64,000 nucleotides of DNA, from assembly GCA_009360345.1 (NCBI GenBank), contig SPDP01000002.1, positions 930,001-994,000 on the forward strand, written 5' to 3'. How positions within the stretch are numbered: position 1 is the stretch's first letter; every line of letters starts with the position of its first letter. Below the pieces are notes generated by a model, which searched no databases, was not told where the DNA came from, and saw nothing but the letters and a program-made list of their open reading frames with translations. Positions 60,477 through 64,000 of the stretch are shown here, one piece after another. The position numbers and the translations under genes were made by a program. The stretch comes from Alcaligenaceae bacterium SAGV5. GTDB taxonomy: Bacteria > Pseudomonadota > Gammaproteobacteria > Burkholderiales > Burkholderiaceae_B.

Positions 60477-61375
60477 AGAAGTTCGAACACGGCAATGATC
60501 GCTACGACTACAGCGCCATCGTTACCCGGCCGGTCTACGACTGGCCCGAAGGGCGACGGCTGGCGGTCTATTTCGCCCTCAACATCGAAGGCTTCGAGTT
60601 CGGCCGCAACCCCGGCAATGATTTCACCTCCATGCCTTCGGCGCCCTATCACCGGGGCTACGCCTATCGGGACTACGGCAACCGCGTGGGCGTCTGGCGC
60701 ATCCTGAGGGAGTTCGAGTCGTTCGGGTTTCCATTGGCCGTGCTGGCCAATGGGTCGGTCTACGACGTCTGCCCGGAGGTCCTGGAGGCCTGCCGCCGGC
60801 GCGGCGACGAGATGGTCGGGCACGGCCGCACGAACTCCGAGCGCCAGGCAGACATGTCGCCGGACGCGGAGCGGACCATGCTGGGCGAGGTCAGGTCGCT
60901 GTTCGAGCGGCATGAGGGCAAGGCGCCGGCCGGATGGCTGGGTCCGTTCATCTCGCAGAGTCCGAACACGCCGGAACTGCTCAAGGAGCTGGGGTGGAAA
61001 TACATGCTGGACTGGTGGTTCGACGACCAGCCGATGTGGTTCCGGACCAAGCATGGCCCCATTCTTGCCGTGCCCTATCCGTCGATGGAACTCAACGACC
61101 TGCCCGCCTACGTGAATCGCGGAGCGAGCGACGAGGAGTTCACGCGCATGGCCATCGATGCGTTCGACGAGCAGCTCCAGGAATCGTCGCAATACCCGAT
61201 GGTATATTGCCTGTCGCTGCATACGTTCCTGACCGGGCAGCCCCATCGCATCAGGCAGTTGCGGCGGATACTGTCCCATATCGCCTCGCAGCGCCACCGG
61301 GTCTGGCTGACGACACCCGGAGCGATCGCCGAGCATGTCGCGGGCCTGCCGCCGGGTGTGGTTCCCATCCGCTGA
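60473..61375 (+). CDS. Polysaccharide-deacetylase-family protein, PuuE (allantoinase)-like
   Basis: The 300-aa product starts at GTG 60473 after a good AGAGGAGG site. It has the NodB-type barrel of cofactor-free allantoinase PuuE: VYFALNIEGFEFG replaces the metal-binding DDG of true deacetylases, and GWLGPFISQSPNTPELL and WWFDDQPMWF match that branch. GHGRTNSERQ is in the second motif. It may hydrolyse a cyclic amide or ureide. It is the last enzyme of the operon; LysR follows after 51 bp. Confidence 0.85.
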   Translation: MKKFEHGNDRYDYSAIVTRPVYDWPEGRRLAVYFALNIEGFEFGRNPGNDFTSMPSAPYHRGYAYRDYGNRVGVWRILREFESFGFPLAVLANGSVYDVCPEVLEACRRRGDEMVGHGRTNSERQADMSPDAERTMLGEVRSLFERHEGKAPAGWLGPFISQSPNTPELLKELGWKYMLDWWFDDQPMWFRTKHGPILAVPYPSMELNDLPAYVNRGASDEEFTRMAIDAFDEQLQESSQYPMVYCLSLHTFLTGQPHRIRQLRRILSHIASQRHRVWLTTPGAIAEHVAGLPPGVVPIR

Positions 61376-61426
61376 ACGGGACGCCCAGGCCCCAAGCGCG
61401 CATCACTCTCCGTCCCGGTGCCCAGC

Positions 61427-62356
61427 ATGGACATACGCCAGATACGCTGCTTCGTCGCGCTTTATGAAGAGGGCAGCATTACGCGCGCCGCCCGCCGGCT
61501 GCATGTCGTCCAGCCCGCGATCAGCCAGCAGATCAAGCGGCTCGAGGCGCATCACGACGTGCAGTTGTTCAGCCGCGATCCGCATGGGGTGACGCCCAAT
61601 CCCCTGGCGCACGAGTTCTACCGGCACTGCATCCGCGTGCTGACCGAACTCGAACGCGCCGGGGCGGTGCTGGCGAGCGGCGCGGACCGGTTCAGCGGCA
61701 AGATCCGGATCGGTGCGCAGGCGTCGTTTCACCAGTTCGTGATGGCGCGGGCACTGGAGGCCTTCCGCGAACGCCATCCCGCGGTCGAGTTCCTGTCCCG
61801 GGACGGATACCGCAGCGACCTGATCAGCTGGCTCATCGCCGGCGACCTGGAGTGCGCGCTGCTGAGCACCACGCAGGACCTGCTCAACATGCAGACCCGG
61901 GACATTTCCACCGAAGCGCTGGTGGTGGTCGGCCACCGGGATACCCTGGCGGACCGGGACCTGGTGCGGGGGAATGAACTGGCCGGGTTCCAGCTCGTGC
62001 TGCCGTCGCGCTACAAATCCATGCGCAACCTGATCGATGCCCAGTTCGGCCTGCAGGGGCTGGTCTTGCGGCCGCAATTGGAAATCGACTCCTTGCAGAG
62101 CCTGTTGCATGTCACGCTCAGGCCGGGCTGGCTGTCCATCATTCCGCCCATGGCCTTGTCGTCGGAGTTGTTCGGCGGCGCCTTGCGAAGCGTGGCCCTG
62201 GCCGAGCCGGCCATCCGGCGCAAGGTGGTCGTGGCCTGGCCGCGCCACAAGGCGTTGTCCGCGCCGGTTCACGGATTCATCGACATCCTGTCGGAGATCC
62301 TGGCCGGCATTCCCGGTGTGGAGATTCCGGGCAGCGGGGCCGCGCTGGCGGGGTGA
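61427..62356 (+). CDS. LysR-family transcriptional regulator
   Basis: The 309-aa product starts at the ATG at 61427 (MDIRQIRCFVALYEEGSI), three codons after an in-frame GTG. The helix-turn-helix is TRAARRLHVVQPAISQQIKR. It lies in the same direction behind the monooxygenase-amidase-deacetylase operon, so it may be co-transcribed and self-regulating. The effector domain is complete. No palindrome is seen directly before it. Confidence 0.9.
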   Translation: MDIRQIRCFVALYEEGSITRAARRLHVVQPAISQQIKRLEAHHDVQLFSRDPHGVTPNPLAHEFYRHCIRVLTELERAGAVLASGADRFSGKIRIGAQASFHQFVMARALEAFRERHPAVEFLSRDGYRSDLISWLIAGDLECALLSTTQDLLNMQTRDISTEALVVVGHRDTLADRDLVRGNELAGFQLVLPSRYKSMRNLIDAQFGLQGLVLRPQLEIDSLQSLLHVTLRPGWLSIIPPMALSSELFGGALRSVALAEPAIRRKVVVAWPRHKALSAPVHGFIDILSEILAGIPGVEIPGSGAALAG

Positions 62357-62366
62357 TCGCGGCGGG

Positions 62367-62870
62367 TCAGGACGGGGCCGGTCCGGTGGCGTCCAACGCC
62401 GCCTCGATGTCCGGCCCGATCGAGTCCGGCTTGTCGGTGGGCGCGTAGCGGGCGATGGGCGCGCCCGCACGGTCGACCAGGAACTTGGTGAAGTTCCACT
62501 TGATGGCCCCGGTGCCCAGCAGGCCGGGCTTGGCGCTCTTGAGCCAGCGGTACAGCGGATGGGCGGCGTCGCCGTTGACGTCGATCTTGGCGAACATCGG
62601 GAAAGTCACGTCGTAGTTGAGCTTGCAGAAGTCCCGGATGCTCTCGTTGCTGCCCGGCTCCTGGTGGCCGAACTGGTCGCAGGGGAAACCGAGGATTTCC
62701 AGGCCGCGCTCGCGGTAGGCGCGGTACAGGGCCTCCAGGCCCGCGTACTGGGGCGTGAAGCCGCACTGGGAGGCAACGTTCACCACCAGCAGCACCTTGC
62801 CGCGGAAGCGGTCGAGCGGCACGTCGCTGCCTTCGATGTCCGTGGCGGAAAAATCGTAAAGGGTCGTCAT
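62367..62870 (-). CDS. Glutathione peroxidase / thiol peroxidase-like
   Basis: The 167-aa product reduces peroxides. The catalytic Cys36 lies in NVASQCGFTPQY, the Gln in GFPCDQFGHQEPG and the Trp in KWNFTKFLVDRAG, a complete non-selenium GPx triad. The ATG at 62870 gives normal length; the longer open frame begins inside gspF antisense. It lies 10 bp from the convergent LysR gene and 98 bp downstream of gspF. Confidence 0.93.
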   Translation of the reverse strand: MTTLYDFSATDIEGSDVPLDRFRGKVLLVVNVASQCGFTPQYAGLEALYRAYRERGLEILGFPCDQFGHQEPGSNESIRDFCKLNYDVTFPMFAKIDVNGDAAHPLYRWLKSAKPGLLGTGAIKWNFTKFLVDRAGAPIARYAPTDKPDSIGPDIEAALDATGPAPS

Positions 62871-62968
62871 GGCGGGCTCCTGGTTGAACGGCGGGCGCGT
62901 GCCCAGGAGGGGCCGCGCCGTTTCATCGCGCGTCGGGACGTCGCTGGCCGCCGCCGGTGCAACGTGCC

Positions 62969-64000
62969 TTAGCGCACGAGCTGGTTGATTTCGATGATGG
63001 GCATCAGCACCGCCAGCACGATCAGCAGCACGAAGCCGCCCATCAGCAGGATCATCAGCGGTTCGAGCAGTGCCGTCAACGCCATGGCGCGCCGCTCGAC
63101 CTCGCGCGAAAGCGTCTGGGCCGCGCGTTCGAGCAGCTCGGGCAGCGTGCCGGTCTTCTCGCCGCTGGCGGTCAGGTGCACCAGCAAGGGCGGAAAGGTT
63201 TTCTGCACCTGCAGGGCCGAAGCCAGCGACACGCCCTCGCGCACGCGCGAGGTGGCGTCGTCCACGCTGGTCCGCAGGCGGTCGTTGCCCAGCGTCTGGC
63301 GCGAGGCGTCCAGCGCCCGCAGCAGCGGCACGCCGCTGCCGGTCAGGATGGCGAGCGTGGAAGCGAAGCGCGCGGCGTCCAGGCCCAGGATGAAGCGGCC
63401 GGCAAGCGGCATCTTCAGCAAGCGGGAATGCCAGGCCAGCCGCGTGGCGGGCGCGCGCAGCATCATGCGCCAGCAGGCCAGCGCGGCAGCCAGGACGAGG
63501 GCGACCAGCCATCCCCAGCTGCGGACGAAGTCGCTCAGGCTCAGCATGACGCGGGTCAGCAAGGGCAGTTCCTGGCGGGCCTGCGAAAACGCGCTGACGA
63601 CCTGCGGCACGACGTAGCCCAACAGGAAAATGACGATGCCGATGGATACCAGGGCGACCACGGCGGGATAGATGAAGGCCGTCAGGACCTTGATGCGCAG
63701 GGCGTTGCGTTCCTCGATGTAGTCGGCAAGCTTCTCCATGACGTGCGCCAGATCGCCGGATTCCTCGCCCGCCGCCACCAGCGCGCGATAAATGTCGGGG
63801 AAGTCGCGCGGCCGCGTCGCCAGCGCGTCGGCCAGCCGATGGCCGGCCCGCACGTCGGCGCGCACGGCGGACAGGACCTCGGAAACGTGCTTTTTCTCGG
63901 ACTGCTCGGCCGTCGCGGTCAGCGCCGCGTCCAGCGGCAGGCGGGCCGCCAGCAGGCTGGCCAGCTGCCGCGTCGCCCAGGCGAGTTCCGAGTCGGACAT
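62969..64000 (-). CDS. gspF: Type II secretion inner-membrane platform protein GspF, 5' end cut by window edge
   Basis: 343 codons are visible; GspF is normally about 400 aa, and the first visible residues (SELAWATRQLASLLAARLPL) match about residue 65 of relatives, so the start is beyond base 64000. Two GspF domains are present, each with a hydrophobic segment (AFIYPAVVALVSIGIVIFLL, LMGGFVLLIVLAVLMPI). The repeated G-E-x-SG / GEKTG motifs occur at AAGEESGDLA and ASGEKTGTLP. It anchors the pseudopilus assembly ATPase at the inner membrane. Confidence 0.92.
   Translation of the reverse strand: MSDSELAWATRQLASLLAARLPLDAALTATAEQSEKKHVSEVLSAVRADVRAGHRLADALATRPRDFPDIYRALVAAGEESGDLAHVMEKLADYIEERNALRIKVLTAFIYPAVVALVSIGIVIFLLGYVVPQVVSAFSQARQELPLLTRVMLSLSDFVRSWGWLVALVLAAALACWRMMLRAPATRLAWHSRLLKMPLAGRFILGLDAARFASTLAILTGSGVPLLRALDASRQTLGNDRLRTSVDDATSRVREGVSLASALQVQKTFPPLLVHLTASGEKTGTLPELLERAAQTLSREVERRAMALTALLEPLMILLMGGFVLLIVLAVLMPIIEINQLVR

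Noticed and set aside
58133..61375. Assignment as the nicotinate (nic) degradation operon
   Set aside because: The monooxygenase is a 540-residue two-domain type rather than the shorter NicC type, and genes for NicX, NicD and NicAB are missing.

Overview
The window is a GC-rich, densely packed stretch of chromosome from a betaproteobacterium, most likely an Alcaligenaceae (Bordetella or Achromobacter lineage). The signs are ten periplasmic Bug/TctC-type solute-binding proteins, many LysR regulators each paired with a small catabolic operon, an Aap-type amino-acid ABC transporter, and housekeeping genes (ftsY, ftsE, ftsX, rluF, gspF) of betaproteobacterial type. I found no rRNA, tRNA, CRISPR array, phage or transposase gene.

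Layout. 1-13 kb: two related catabolic modules. Module A (minus strand, 5169 to 511) is a GctA/GctB-type pair, an acetoacetyl-CoA-synthetase-type ligase and a DszB-like protein. Module B is a second DszB-like gene, a second ligase and a second GctA/GctB pair. Bug genes and a LysR gene are interleaved. 13-22 kb: Bug, aldehyde dehydrogenase, GntR regulator, rluF, hydrolases, ftsY, an aspartate-dehydrogenase-like gene and a GcvA-like LysR gene. 22.4-33.7 kb: a coherent regulon made of a 4,5-dihydroxyphthalate-decarboxylase-like gene, a three-subunit molybdenum hydroxylase, a CoxG-like protein, an aldehyde dehydrogenase, two Bug genes, a TetR repressor and a 637-bp promoter-plus-cupin cassette present twice in direct orientation. 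A 16-bp palindrome of the type TTGACT-N4-AGTCAA sits at each promoter of this block. 33.8-41 kb: a succinylglutamate-desuccinylase/aspartoacylase-family gene with Bug and LysR, then aapJQMP. 41-42.8 kb: ftsEX. 42.8-47.6 kb: a LysR-Bug-dioxygenase cluster whose alpha subunit closely resembles terephthalate dioxygenase TphA2. 47.7-52.2 kb: a CYTH-CHAD protein and a LysR/hydrolase/Bug set. 52.2-55.7 kb: the first steps of the kynurenine pathway (kynB, kynA), an aromatic aminotransferase and a divergent KynR-like Lrp regulator. 55.7-62.4 kb: RidA, an arylmalonate-decarboxylase/maleate-isomerase-family protein, then Bug, flavin monooxygenase, isochorismatase-family hydrolase, PuuE-like deacetylase and LysR, a candidate ring-opening pathway. 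62.4-64 kb: glutathione peroxidase and a truncated gspF.

How the genes work together. The recurring unit is a periplasmic binding protein that presents a carboxylate or aromatic acid, enzymes that activate or hydroxylate and then open it, and a dedicated regulator. ftsY and ftsEX, commonly neighbours, lie on the same strand and in the usual order but are 21.5 kb apart, with catabolic genes and the aap transporter between them. The strongest leads are the palindrome regulon with its duplicated cassette, the twin ligase/GctAB/DszB-like modules, the terephthalate-dioxygenase-like cluster and the monooxygenase/amidase/deacetylase operon.
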